Below, piece by piece: positions 7,732 to 16,227 of a stretch of DNA of 64,000 nucleotides. Below the pieces are notes generated by a model. That model saw nothing but the letters and a program-made list of their open reading frames with translations, was not told where the DNA came from and made no database searches. Made by a program: the position numbers and the translations under genes. The stretch is from AP-15 sp963724435 (GTDB lineage Bacteria; Pseudomonadota; Alphaproteobacteria; ATCC43930; CGMCC-115725). The stretch spans positions 30,319 through 94,318 of the forward strand of contig CAVRUN010000018.1 of NCBI GenBank assembly GCA_963724435.1, read 5' to 3'. Every line of letters begins with the position of its first letter. The first letter of the stretch is position 1.

Positions 7732-7875
7732 TCAGGCGTAATGCGGGTAGATGTAGTCGATCGGATTGCCGACCTTGCCGTCGTGATTTGGCTGATGTCG
7801 GGGCGAGGCGGAGTGCATGCTCGCGGCTGCAAGAACGATCCCGACGCAAAACAAAAGCGATCTAACGACCAGCAT
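7732..7875 (-). CDS. Small secreted protein, 47 aa, unknown function
   Basis: The ORF starts at ATG 7875 with AGGGGAAG 6-13 nt upstream, a strong ribosome binding site, and ends with TGA at 7732. The product begins MLVVRSLLFCVGIVLAAASM, a good signal peptide, followed by a short mature part ending GNPIDYIYPHYA. I recognise no family. The combination of a good RBS, signal peptide and composition unlike noise supports a real gene. A GGAAC-N17-TGTT promoter candidate lies at the right distance upstream. The mature peptide would be about 25 residues, polar and rich in His, Tyr and Pro. Function unknown. Confidence 0.6.
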   Translation of the reverse strand: MLVVRSLLFCVGIVLAAASMHSASPRHQPNHDGKVGNPIDYIYPHYA

Positions 7876-7905
7876 ATCGGCTTCCCCTAACCCGCCGTGA
7901 AACCA

Positions 7906-7931
7906 AACATCGGTCGTGCTCGGGCAGTTCC
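7906..7931 (-). promoter_or_regulatory. Candidate EcfG-type promoter of the 47-aa gene
   Basis: On the minus strand GGAAC (7927-7931), a 17-bp spacer, then TGTT (7906-7909). The alphaproteobacterial general-stress sigma factor EcfG uses GGAAC-N16/17-CGTT, so one base departs from consensus. The -10 lies about 30 nt before the ATG at 7875. Confidence 0.4.
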
Positions 7932-8109
7932 GGCTTTGCTGTCGGAAAAACCTTAAGCGAACTAAACACGATTAAAATCAATGATGTATAAATCTAATGT
8001 CCGGAACCCGACAAAATTCCGAACGTTGGCAGATTAACCACTCACCGCAGACTGCACAGGAACAAACATCGTTTTATGAGCCCTGCACATACTTTATCGG
8101 AGGAGACGC

Positions 8110-8274
8110 ATGGTTGACCCAAACGAGCTGCGATCCCTTGCGCGAACTTGCCGCGATCTGGCGAAATCTGCGCTAGAGCCGGACACTGTTGACCAGCTGC
8201 GGCTATGGGCTGTCGAGCTGGCGGATGTGGCCGACGCGATCGAGCGCGAGCAAGAATCCCGGCCTGACGATTAA
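8110..8274 (+). CDS. Small helical protein, 54 aa, unknown function
   Basis: ATG 8110 is preceded by GGAGGAGACGC, a near-ideal ribosome binding site, and the frame ends with TAA at 8272-8274. The product, MVDPNELRSLARTCRDLAKS followed by an acidic C terminus (AIEREQESRPDD), is amphipathic and should be almost entirely alpha-helical, with Leu/Ala/Val spacing suitable for a helical hairpin or dimer. It has no signal peptide. Similar very short Asp/Glu-rich helical proteins are frequent in Bradyrhizobium-like genomes but I cannot name a family. It stands alone, followed about 140 bp later by a secreted Thr-rich protein. Confidence 0.65.
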   Translation: MVDPNELRSLARTCRDLAKSALEPDTVDQLRLWAVELADVADAIEREQESRPDD

Positions 8275-8368
8275 ATTCACCAGCAGTGGCCTTCATCGGG
8301 ATGTCGATAGCATCGGGCGGCGCCGAATAAGCTCGGTGAATTGGCCAACTCGCCACATTGGTTAACGC

Positions 8369-8394
8369 GGAACCGGCGGCACAGCTTGGCGGTT
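8369..8394 (+). promoter_or_regulatory. Candidate EcfG-type promoter of the Thr-rich secreted protein
   Basis: GGAAC (8369-8373), 17-bp spacer, GGTT (8391-8394), about 23 bp before the ATG at 8417. One base of the -10 differs from the CGTT consensus. Confidence 0.35.
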
Positions 8395-8416
8395 TGCGAG
8401 GCGTGATCAATCAGCA

Positions 8417-8755
8417 ATGGAACAGCAAATGACCAGGCAGCTATTGGCCGGCGTGGCGGCCGTCATCCTGATAAGCGGCGTCGCTGCGGCGCAAACCTAT
8501 CCGCCCCCGACGACACCTCCCGAGATCCCGGGTGCCGGCGCCTCGACGACAACAACGATCACGTCGGCCCCGAATGGCGGCTACCACGCGACGACGACCA
8601 AGCACGGCGTCGACATGTACGGCAACGCGGTTACCAAGAAAGAGACCTATAAGGAGGGGATCGCGGGCAGCTCGCAAAGCCGCACGATCACCAAGACCGA
8701 CCCTTGGGGCCGAAGCACCACCACCCACACCACAACCACCACCAACCCGCAGTAG
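8417..8755 (+). CDS. Small secreted Thr-rich protein, unknown function
   Basis: The product of 112 residues has a signal peptide (TRQLLAGVAAVILISGVAAAQ). The mature part is low-complexity and rich in Thr, Pro and Gly, with TTTT runs (STTTTITSAPNGGYHATTTK) and a C-terminal THTTTTTNPQ tail. It is probably periplasmic or surface-exposed and largely unstructured. ATG 8429 (MTRQLL) is an equally possible start; neither has a strong RBS. A central block (KHGVDMYGNAVTKKETYKEG) resembles short secreted proteins common in Bradyrhizobium and relatives, but I cannot name a family or function. It is not obviously in an operon. Confidence 0.65.
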   Translation: MEQQMTRQLLAGVAAVILISGVAAAQTYPPPTTPPEIPGAGASTTTTITSAPNGGYHATTTKHGVDMYGNAVTKKETYKEGIAGSSQSRTITKTDPWGRSTTTHTTTTTNPQ

Positions 8756-9264
8756 TTTACCTATTTGCGGGGCCGCCTCACCCGGCGAAAGTTCGACTGG
8801 AACACGACCTGCCGAACTCCCGCGGCAGTGGTCTGGCCCTTTTACAAAGGCCGCTCCGAAGCAACCTATTTACACACCTCGCTCACCCGCCGAGGTCGTG
8901 CAGGCAATCATAAAGCCCACGAACCTCAACGCCTCTACAAGAGTATCTTCTTTACGAAGTTCGCGGCAAACGCACTGCGCTTTTCCAAAATGGCGGATAT
9001 TTGGGTAATTCCGGCCGGGCAGCTGTCTCGATGGACGGGCATCGCGGTGGAATTTGACTGCGACCGGGCCGGGCACGCTGGGATGGCTGGAAGGCTGTCC
9101 TAAATATGACGCTCGACGTGGCGTCGTTGCTCAGTTTTGGTTGTCGCCGTCAAGCCACGGCGGAGACGCAATTCGACGTTTTCCAAGATTGGGATTGCGT
9201 CGCGCCCCTTTGGCTTGTCGCCGGTTATCGCGACCGGCGCGGCCCGTCCTACTGGGAGAAACGC
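8756..9264. other. Non-coding stretch between small secreted-protein genes
   Basis: About 500 bp with open frames on both strands that lack a ribosome binding site or protein-like composition. No RNA gene, repeat or mobile element is recognised. Part of it probably serves as promoter region for the Tyr-rich secreted protein. Confidence 0.4.
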
Positions 9265-9561
9265 ATGCGCATCCGTCTATTTGCGGCTTCGGCCGCCTTC
9301 GCCGCCGGGCTCGCCGCCCTGCCGATCGCGACCGCCGAGGCGCAATACTACTATCCTCCCTGCTCGCCCTTTCCGCTGGCTTGGCCGTTCTGCATAGCGG
9401 GCGCCGCCGTCAACACCGCCGCCACGATCGTCACCGCGCCGTTCGTGGCGCTTTCGGGACCCTACTACTACCCCTATTATGGCTATCGCTACGGCTATTA
9501 CGGGCGGCCTCGGCACCATCACGCGCGGCACTACGCGCATTATTACTACGGACCGCGCTGA
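9265..9561 (+). CDS. Small secreted Tyr/His-rich protein
   Basis: The start ATG 9265 follows GGGAGAAACGC. The 98-residue product has a typical signal peptide (MRIRLFAASAAFAAGLAALP...AEA), a hydrophobic stretch near 52-67 and a C terminus dominated by Tyr, His, Gly and Arg (YYYPYYGYRYGYYGRP, then RHHHARHYAHYYYGPR). Tyr/His-rich tails of this sort could bind metal ions or the cell surface, but this is only composition. Translation upstream of 9265 lacks protein character, so I discard the longer frame from 9106. It converges on the TPP-enzyme gene, which ends 9 bp away. Confidence 0.72.
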   Translation: MRIRLFAASAAFAAGLAALPIATAEAQYYYPPCSPFPLAWPFCIAGAAVNTAATIVTAPFVALSGPYYYPYYGYRYGYYGRPRHHHARHYAHYYYGPR

Positions 9562-9570
9562 GCTCGCCCG

Positions 9571-11325
9571 TCATGCGACGCGGTCGCCTTGCCGGATTTC
9601 GACGGTGCGGTTGTCGACCGCGGGGAGCATGCGCGCGGGGTCGCGGGTCACGATCACATCGAGCACCGTCGGGCGGCTGCGCTCGGCGAGACCGGTCGCG
9701 AGCGCCGCGGGCAATTGGCCCGGGTCCTCGACGCGGATGCCGTTGCATCCCATGGCGCGCGCGATTGCGGCATAATCCATCTCGACAAGATCGGAGGATT
9801 GATAGCGGCCGCGAAACATCGCGTGCTGCAACGCTTTGACATAGCCCGAAGCGGCGTTGTTGACGACGACGATTGTTAGCCCGATGCCGGCGCGGCGAGC
9901 GGTCTCGAGTTCGCCCAAGGTCATGTTAAAGCCGCCATCGCCGCCGATTGCCACGACCGGGGTTGCCGGTGCCGCTAAAGCCGCGCCGATCCCACCGGGC
10001 AGCCCATAGCCGATCGAGGCCAGACCACGGTCAGGGATGAAATGCCGCCCGGCCTTCTTGGTGTCGTAAAGCAGCCCGGTCCAATGCCCGGCGAACCCGC
10101 CATCGGCGACAAGGATGCTGTCATCAGGCAGGGCACGGTTCAGCTCACGGCACAGCCGCGCCATGTGGACCGGCCGCTCGTCTGAATCGAGCCGGGCGGA
10201 GGCCTCGTCGCGCCATGCCGCCATTCGCTTCGGGATTTCCGCGGTATAGCCGGCGCGCGCGGCGCGGCTCTGCCTCGAATCATCAGCGAGGGCTTCGCTG
10301 AGGTCCTCGAGCCCGGCGCGGGCATCACCCCACAATGCCACCACCGGCGGCATGCAGCGGCCAATCTCCTCAGCGACAATTTCGAGGTGAATGAGTGGGA
10401 TCGAGCGTGACGGCAAGGCGTAGCGCTTGGTCGCGATTTCTCCCAGCTTGCAGCCGACGACAAGCAGGCAATCCGACGCGTCGATCAGCTCGTTGGCGAT
10501 CCGCGAGTAGCGGCCAAAGAGACCGGCCGACAATTGGTGGGTGCAGGCGATACCGCCCTTCCCGCTCATCGTGTGCGCGACCGGGATCGATTGGGCCTCG
10601 GCCAAGTCGAGCAGTGCGTCGTAGCCCTGCGACAGATGGATGCCGCCGCCGACCAGGATCAAGGGCCGCTCGGCACGCGCGAGCAATGCCGCGGCGCGCG
10701 CGATATCGGTGCGGTCGGGTCGGATGCGCCGGGCGGGAGCGCGCAACGTCGTCGGGTCGATTGCGAAATCGTCGGCGGTGAAATCGTGTTCGCCGTGGCA
10801 GACATCCTCAGGCACATCGAGCAATACCGGCCCGGGCCGACCCGAGGTCGCGACGGCAAACGCGCGAGCCAGCAATTCCGGAACGCGGGCGGTCTGCTCG
10901 ACCCGGATCAATTCCTTCACTGCCGGCCGCAGGATTTCGACCTGGCGCGCCTCCTGGGTCATGTTTTTCCAGGAATGAGAGCGGTTGGTGTCTCCGGCAA
11001 AGGCGACGATCGGGGTCCCGGCGTTCAACGCCTCGATCAGGCCGGTAACAAGGTTGGTGGCGCCGGGGCCGAGCGTGCCGTCGCACACCCCCGGCCGGTT
11101 GGTGACTCGCGCATAAGCCTCGGCGGCAAAGGCGCCGCAGCGCTCGTCGTTGATCAGAAAGTGCCGCATCCCGAGTTGCGACAGCGCGTCGTAAAACGGC
11201 AATAGCTGGAAGCCGCCCATGCCGAACATCGGCCCGACCTCGGCGAGCCGCAGCATCTCCGCCATGGCGCGGCCGCCATTCATCCGCCCCGAGGGGCGGT
11301 TGCTGGTGCGGTTTGCTTCGCTCAT
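9571..11325 (-). CDS. Thiamine-diphosphate-dependent enzyme, acetolactate synthase-like
   Basis: A 584-residue protein with the three-domain TPP layout: Pyr domain (about 20-190), central FAD-like domain (about 210-350) and PP domain (about 390-560). The catalytic Glu of the Pyr domain is in NDERCGAFAAEAYAR, and the cofactor motif is GDGG...VVVNN in the PP domain. Typical activities are decarboxylation or carboligation of 2-oxo acids; the substrate cannot be read from sequence. ATG 11325 follows GGGAGGAACACGC; the longer frame to 11409 is rejected. Its start overlaps the stop of the duplicated-domain gene by 4 bp (ATGA), so both are made together. Catabolic context suggests a role in substrate breakdown rather than valine synthesis. 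Confidence 0.9.
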   Translation of the reverse strand: MSEANRTSNRPSGRMNGGRAMAEMLRLAEVGPMFGMGGFQLLPFYDALSQLGMRHFLINDERCGAFAAEAYARVTNRPGVCDGTLGPGATNLVTGLIEALNAGTPIVAFAGDTNRSHSWKNMTQEARQVEILRPAVKELIRVEQTARVPELLARAFAVATSGRPGPVLLDVPEDVCHGEHDFTADDFAIDPTTLRAPARRIRPDRTDIARAAALLARAERPLILVGGGIHLSQGYDALLDLAEAQSIPVAHTMSGKGGIACTHQLSAGLFGRYSRIANELIDASDCLLVVGCKLGEIATKRYALPSRSIPLIHLEIVAEEIGRCMPPVVALWGDARAGLEDLSEALADDSRQSRAARAGYTAEIPKRMAAWRDEASARLDSDERPVHMARLCRELNRALPDDSILVADGGFAGHWTGLLYDTKKAGRHFIPDRGLASIGYGLPGGIGAALAAPATPVVAIGGDGGFNMTLGELETARRAGIGLTIVVVNNAASGYVKALQHAMFRGRYQSSDLVEMDYAAIARAMGCNGIRVEDPGQLPAALATGLAERSRPTVLDVIVTRDPARMLPAVDNRTVEIRQGDRVA

Positions 11326-12182
11326 GCGTGTTCCTCCCGGTCGTGTTTCTTTAGGCCGCGGGCTTGACCCGCGGGGGCGGCGGCGCGGACAATCGCGACA
11401 AACTCGCACGCGCTGAGGCCAGGTGCGATGCCCAAACCCGCAGCCCGCAAATTTACGCGCGATAGAATACCATCCTCGTAGGTCGAACGGGCGTCGCCAA
11501 TGCGGGCGGTGTTGGCCGCGACGGTAGCGGCGGCGATGCCGCGGGCATCGAGTGCGGGGAGCCGGGTCACGCCGGCGTCGTCAACGCCGATGCCGGCATC
11601 GTTGAAGAGTGCTGCAAGCGCGTCGTATTTGAGCGCGGTCTCGGGCTTTCCGCCCAATAGCCCCCCATGCGAGCCGGTCACGACGATTGTCCCGACATGC
11701 TCGGGGCTGACCGCCGATGCCGAGTCGAGCGCCCACACGGCCGGCGGCTCGGGGATCAGCAGAAACGCCGATTCGAGTGCTGCCGGGGGCTCTCTTCCGC
11801 TGGTCGGAGCGTGCGTTAGCGCCGCGGCGGCATCGCTGCAGTTGAGGCCGGGCCGGCAGCCGAGTGCGACCGCGGTGGGATTGGCATGGGTGATCACGCC
11901 CCGCGCCATCATATCGGCGCCGTCGCCGATCCGCGCGGTCGCATGGTCCACCGTGGCGGCCGGTATGCTGAGTTTGGCGAGATAGTCGAGCCCGGCAATC
12001 CCGGCATCGTCGCGCCCGATCCCGGCATCGTTAAAGATTGCCGCCGCAACACCGAGCTTGGCCGCGACATAGGCGGCATAAACGCCACCATGCGAGCCGT
12101 TGACGACGACCGCACCTTTGGCTTCGGGGCCGATGCGGGTGATGCTGTCGGCGGTCAGGATCGGCGCGGATTGAGAGGGCAT
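11322..12182 (-). CDS. Unrecognised protein made of two homologous halves, coupled to the TPP enzyme
   Basis: A 286-residue soluble protein with no family I recognise. It is an internal duplication: residues about 10-125 and 153-270 align over their whole length. Shared elements are VVxGSHGG (26-33 and 167-174), FNDAGIGxDDAG (50-61 and 193-204), AATV...TARIGD (76-87 and 219-230) and PGL (111-113 and 254-256). The Ser-His and Asn-Asp residues of these motifs could form an active site at each half. There is no signal peptide or membrane segment. The start is ATG 12182; upstream translation to 12449 looks like noise. The stop overlaps the TPP gene start by 4 bp, implying joint function. Divergent from a beta-hydroxyacid dehydrogenase gene. 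Confidence 0.8.
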   Translation of the reverse strand: MPSQSAPILTADSITRIGPEAKGAVVVNGSHGGVYAAYVAAKLGVAAAIFNDAGIGRDDAGIAGLDYLAKLSIPAATVDHATARIGDGADMMARGVITHANPTAVALGCRPGLNCSDAAAALTHAPTSGREPPAALESAFLLIPEPPAVWALDSASAVSPEHVGTIVVTGSHGGLLGGKPETALKYDALAALFNDAGIGVDDAGVTRLPALDARGIAAATVAANTARIGDARSTYEDGILSRVNLRAAGLGIAPGLSACEFVAIVRAAAPAGQARGLKKHDREEHA

Positions 12183-12411
12183 GGCGTGGTCTCGTACAGA
12201 AAGGCAGCTGCCCGCCATCATGCCGGGACCGGCAAAATGTGCACAAGGCAAACCCGATTCGACGCCGCCAGCTACTTTCGATGAAAATGATTCATGCGCG
12301 CTTATCGGCGGTGGCGCGCTGCGGGCGTATCGCAGAGCCCGAATTCCGCCGCTATAATGGTTGGTGGCGCATCCGCGATCGGCGAAGTCGGGGAAACGGG
12401 AGGACCGTCGC

Positions 12412-13347
12412 ATGCAGATCGGCTTTATCGGCACCGGGACGATGGGCACACCGATTGCCGGCTGCCTGATCGATGCCGGCCACGTGCTGAGGGTTTATGA
12501 CATCAGCTCCGAGGCAACACGGACTCTCGCCGGGCGTGGCGCTGAAGCGGTGGCGAGCCCGCGCGCCGTCGCCGAAAAGAGCGAGGTTGTGTTCACCTCG
12601 CTTCCCGGCCCGGACGAAATGCGGGCGACAGTGCTCGATCCGCAAAGAGGCATTCTCGCCGGACTGCGCGAGGGCGGTTGCTACATCGATCTGACGACCA
12701 ACGCGCCGGCGGTAGCGCGCGAGGTTGCCGCTGCCTGTGCCGGCAAGGGTGTTTCGATGCTCGATGCGCCGGTCAGCGGCCGTCCGCCCGGAATGACGGT
12801 GATGGGCGGCGGCGACGAAGCTGTCTTTGCGCGCCATCGCCCGTTATTCGAGGCCATTGCCCGCAACATCTTTTATGTTGGTGGGCCGGGGGCCGGGTGC
12901 GTCGCCAAGCTCGTCACGCAATATCTCGGTTACACCAATTTTGTCGCCGCACTGGAAGGCCTGTTGATCGGCGCCAAGGCCGGGATCGATCCCGGTATTC
13001 TGGCGCAGATCGTGCCGTTCAGTGCCGGCGCCAGCCGCACTTTCGACAACCTTCCGCGCTCGGTGCTGAGCGGTGCGTTCACCGCCGGCGGCACGCTCGA
13101 CATTGTCGCCAAGGATCTGCATCTGGCCTGCGAACTCGCCCGTGAAGTCGCCTCCCCGGCAAGTCTGGGTCTCCTTGCCCATGACGTATTGCATCGCGCC
13201 CAGGCTCAGGGTTGGGGTAAAGAGGGGTTTCCGATCGCCGCCCGCATCCTCGAAGCGATGGCCGGCCACGAGCTGCGCTCGCAGTCTGGGCAGAATGCAG
13301 TAAACTATCAGGCGGACGATCCGCGACGCAGCCCCGCCCGCGAGTAG
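12412..13347 (+). CDS. NAD(P)-dependent beta-hydroxyacid dehydrogenase (3-hydroxyisobutyrate dehydrogenase family)
   Basis: A 311-residue oxidoreductase of the 6-phosphogluconate/3-hydroxyisobutyrate dehydrogenase superfamily. It has the Rossmann start GFIGTGTMGTPIAG (4-17), the substrate motif DAPVSG near 120 and the catalytic Lys within GAGCVAKLV near 170. It oxidises a 3-hydroxy acid or reduces a semialdehyde such as tartronate semialdehyde; the exact substrate is unknown. ATG 12412 follows GGGAGGACCGTCGC. It is divergent from the duplicated-domain/TPP pair, 229 bp away, and precedes the Rieske oxygenase in the same direction, so it may belong to the same catabolic route. Confidence 0.9.
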   Translation: MQIGFIGTGTMGTPIAGCLIDAGHVLRVYDISSEATRTLAGRGAEAVASPRAVAEKSEVVFTSLPGPDEMRATVLDPQRGILAGLREGGCYIDLTTNAPAVAREVAAACAGKGVSMLDAPVSGRPPGMTVMGGGDEAVFARHRPLFEAIARNIFYVGGPGAGCVAKLVTQYLGYTNFVAALEGLLIGAKAGIDPGILAQIVPFSAGASRTFDNLPRSVLSGAFTAGGTLDIVAKDLHLACELAREVASPASLGLLAHDVLHRAQAQGWGKEGFPIAARILEAMAGHELRSQSGQNAVNYQADDPRRSPARE

Positions 13348-13441
13348 CGTCCGAAGGCGGGACGCAAGAGGGCGGCATCGATTAGGACGGACGGCCCGGA
13401 CCCGCTTTATGGGGCCGGCATCGGTAGATTGGAGGGCAGCA

Positions 13442-14833
13442 ATGGCGGCCATATCGGAAGCGGGGTATCGCGAAGGTCTCGTCGACTTGGCGAAAGGCCA
13501 GATCAGCCGCGAGATCTTTGTCAACGACGCGATCTACGCGCAGGAGCAGGAGCGGCTGTTTGCCCGCGCCTGGCTGTTTGTCGGCCATGAGAGCCAAATC
13601 CCCAACCCCGGCGATTTCTTTGTCTCGGGCATGGGCGAAGAGTCGGTGATCCTGTGCCGCGACCGCGCCGGTGAGATCCATGTGTTCCTCAATTCGTGCC
13701 GGCATCGTGGCATGAAGGTGTGCCGCTATGACGAGGGCAACACGCCGGTCTTCACCTGCCCCTATCACGGCTGGAGCTACGGCACCGACGGCAGGCTGGT
13801 CGGCGTCCCGTATTTTCGCGAGGCCTATCACTCAACGCTCGACCGCTCGCAATGGGGTTTGGTCGAGGTCGCGCAATTGTGCAACTACAAGGGTGCCATT
13901 TGGGCCACCTGGGACCCGGCCGCCCCGTCCTTTACCGAATATCTCGGCGACTTTACCCAGTATCTCGATCAGACTTTTGACGCCTGGGACGGCGGCGATG
14001 GCGGTGCCGAGATCCTCGGCGGCATCCAGAAATGGCGGGTGCCGTGCAACTGGAAATTCCCGGCCGAGAATTTCAGCGGCGACAGCTATCACAACATTAG
14101 CCACCGCTCCGTCGATCTGGTCGGCGTCGGCCCGTCAGGCAGCGGCCGCCGTGACATGCCGGAATTGAACCTCGCGCAAAAGCTGCACATCGCGATCCCC
14201 GATCGCGGGCATCAGACAACGGCTTATCTGTTGCCGCAGACGAGTTCGGTGCCGCCCGGCTATCAGCACTCTTCGGTCGTTTCCGACTATTTCGCGCATT
14301 GCGAAGAACAGCGCCGCCGCCGGCGCGGCGATTGGGGACGGCTGATTACCTTGGTCGGCGAAGTGTTCCCGACCATGGCGTTTCTCTCGCGCCAGCCCCG
14401 CACGATTGCGGTGTGGCACCCGCGCGGGCCGCACGAGACCGAAGTGTGGCGCTGGTTCCTGGTCGACAAGGCGGCGCCGCAAGAGGTCAAGGATTTTCTG
14501 CGCGACTACTACATCCGCTATTCGGGTCCCGCCGGCATGACCGAGCAGGACGACATGGAAAACTGGAACTACGCGCATGCCGCGAGCCGCGGCGTGATCG
14601 CGCGCCGGTTTCCCTATAATTATGAGCAAGGTGCTGGGACCGAGATCGAGAATTACGAGTGGGAAGGGTTCCGATTACCGGGGCTTGTGACCGATTTGAC
14701 CCGAGCCAAGTCGAGCGAGCACAATTTGCGCAATCTCTACCGCCGCTGGGCTCAATTCATGGAAGCCGACAGCTGGGACGATTTGATGATTGAGCGGGCG
14801 CCGGCTCGGGCCGTCGCCCAAGCCGCCGAGTGA
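13442..14833 (+). CDS. Rieske-type aromatic ring-hydroxylating oxygenase, large subunit
   Basis: A 463-residue oxygenase alpha subunit. The N-terminal Rieske domain has C86-x-H88 and C106-x2-H109 for the 2Fe-2S cluster. The C-terminal catalytic domain carries the mononuclear iron site in ENFSGDSYHNISH (D214, H217, H221). These enzymes add O2 to an aromatic ring, or demethylate, with electrons from a reductase. No small subunit, ferredoxin or reductase gene is adjacent, so partners must be encoded elsewhere. ATG 13442 follows TTGGAGGGCAGC; an upstream ATG at 13409 is less likely. It sits between a dehydrogenase and an extradiol dioxygenase, consistent with an aromatic degradation route. Confidence 0.94.
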   Translation: MAAISEAGYREGLVDLAKGQISREIFVNDAIYAQEQERLFARAWLFVGHESQIPNPGDFFVSGMGEESVILCRDRAGEIHVFLNSCRHRGMKVCRYDEGNTPVFTCPYHGWSYGTDGRLVGVPYFREAYHSTLDRSQWGLVEVAQLCNYKGAIWATWDPAAPSFTEYLGDFTQYLDQTFDAWDGGDGGAEILGGIQKWRVPCNWKFPAENFSGDSYHNISHRSVDLVGVGPSGSGRRDMPELNLAQKLHIAIPDRGHQTTAYLLPQTSSVPPGYQHSSVVSDYFAHCEEQRRRRRGDWGRLITLVGEVFPTMAFLSRQPRTIAVWHPRGPHETEVWRWFLVDKAAPQEVKDFLRDYYIRYSGPAGMTEQDDMENWNYAHAASRGVIARRFPYNYEQGAGTEIENYEWEGFRLPGLVTDLTRAKSSEHNLRNLYRRWAQFMEADSWDDLMIERAPARAVAQAAE

Positions 14834-15068
14834 CGACCGCGGCTGGCCGCCCTACCCGGCTGGAGCGGTTTCGCCGCTGTTGACCCCGCACTCGCCCAAT
14901 CACGGGGCGAATTTGAGCGCATCGGGTCTTCAAGCTCGGCGGAATAGCGCCGGCGGGGCGGATTATCGGATTGTCCTCACGGGCGCGCGGAAGATCGGGT
15001 AGTATCGCCGCGGTTTCACATGGCCGCGTCGCCGATGGCGGCGTGCGCTCTCGAGGGAGGAGCAGGAA

Positions 15069-16133
15069 ATGGGCGACATTCTCGGTCTTGGCTGCACTCA
15101 CTATCCGGGACTGACGGTCCCCGACGAACAATTGCCGGGGCTGTTTCACCGGTTGTTAACCGCCCCCAATGTACCCGAGCGTTACAAGAATCCGGCAAAC
15201 TGGCCGGCCGAACTGATCGCCGAACTTGGCAACGACGAGGGCTTCTCATCAGCTCAGCGCTATAGCGCGCGACTCGCCGAGGGCTTTCGGGCGGTGCGCA
15301 AATCGCTTGACGAATTTAATCCTGATGTCGTGGTGGTGTGGGGCGACGACCAGTACGAAAATTTCCGCGAGGACATCATCCCGGCGTTCTGCTTGCTCGG
15401 CTATGATGATGATTTCCAGGTCCAGCCGTGGAAGAACGGCAATGGCGGCCGCAGCAATCGCTGGGGCGAGCCTGGCGATTGGGCATTAAAGCTGCACGGT
15501 CATCGCGACGCCGCCAAGTATCTGGCGACCGGATTGATCGAGCGCGGCATCGATCTGGCCTATGCCTATAAGCCGCTGCATCATCCGCTGGCGCACGCCT
15601 TTACCAACACCTTCCTTTACCTCGATTGGGATCGCAAAGGCTTTCCCTATCCGGTTATCCCGTTCGCGATCAATTGCTATGGCAGCAATCTGCTGCATGC
15701 CAAGGGCGGCACCGCGGCCTTGTTCATACCGCCGCGCGACCCGTCGATCCCCGGCGACCCGCCGTCACCGCATCCGTGGCGCTGTATGGAAGTCGGCAAG
15801 GCCGTGGCCGAGACCTTTGCGGACTCGCCCTGGCGCGTCGCCGTCATCGCGTCATCAAGCTGGTCGCACTGTTTCCTGTCGCCGACCAATGGCTATCTGT
15901 GGCCTGACCACAAGGCCGATCGGCTGCTGTTCGATGCGCTGAAAGAGCGCGATTACGACACTTGGCGCAAGCGCCCGCTCAAGGAAATGGAGCAGGCCGG
16001 CCAGCATGAGATGCTGAACTGGTGCGCGCTGATGGGGGCGATGGAGACCCTCGACCGCCGCCCCATCGTGCACGATTACGTCGAGACGCACATCTTCGCG
16101 TCGGAGAAGTGCTTCGTTACCTATCCGGTGTAG
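15069..16133 (+). CDS. Class III extradiol ring-cleavage dioxygenase, LigB-type catalytic subunit
   Basis: A 354-residue protein with the LigB fold. Non-heme iron and acid-base residues are visible in LGCTHYPG (H11), VVVVWGDDQYENF, the PLHHPLAHAF segment and SSSWSHCFL. Enzymes of this class open catechol-like rings beside the two hydroxyls. No LigA-like small subunit gene is next to it. ATG 15069 follows GAGGGAGGAGCAGGAA, a strong RBS. About 235 bp separate it from the Rieske oxygenase upstream, so it may have its own promoter. A hairpin (16145-16183) follows. Substrate is unknown; the neighbouring Rieske enzyme suggests it could act on the product of that step. Confidence 0.9.
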   Translation: MGDILGLGCTHYPGLTVPDEQLPGLFHRLLTAPNVPERYKNPANWPAELIAELGNDEGFSSAQRYSARLAEGFRAVRKSLDEFNPDVVVVWGDDQYENFREDIIPAFCLLGYDDDFQVQPWKNGNGGRSNRWGEPGDWALKLHGHRDAAKYLATGLIERGIDLAYAYKPLHHPLAHAFTNTFLYLDWDRKGFPYPVIPFAINCYGSNLLHAKGGTAALFIPPRDPSIPGDPPSPHPWRCMEVGKAVAETFADSPWRVAVIASSSWSHCFLSPTNGYLWPDHKADRLLFDALKERDYDTWRKRPLKEMEQAGQHEMLNWCALMGAMETLDRRPIVHDYVETHIFASEKCFVTYPV

Positions 16134-16144
16134 GGTTGAACATA

Positions 16145-16183
16145 GCGCGGCGGCGCGTCCTCATCGGCTGACCGCCGCCGCGC
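16145..16183 (+). terminator. GC-rich hairpin after the extradiol dioxygenase
   Basis: Perfect 11-bp inverted repeat GCGCGGCGGCG (16145-16155) / CGCCGCCGCGC (16173-16183), 17-nt loop, 11 nt after the stop codon. The T-run is poor (TTGCC), so termination may be weak or protein-assisted. Confidence 0.5.
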
Positions 16184-16227
16184 TTGCCAAGTCGGGCCCT
16201 CGCCCGTAACACTGGCGGCGGGGATCC

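Noticed and set aside
7435..7890. Open frame of 151 codons in the intergenic stretch
   Set aside because: No ribosome site, Arg/Ser/Cys-rich noise; it also overlaps the better supported small secreted protein on the other strand.
8765..9103. Overlapping open frames on both strands between secreted-protein genes
   Set aside because: No ribosome binding site and no protein-like composition in either.
13409..13441. Earlier ATG for the Rieske oxygenase
   Set aside because: No ribosome site precedes it, while ATG 13442 has TTGGAGGGCAGC upstream and begins the family-like sequence.
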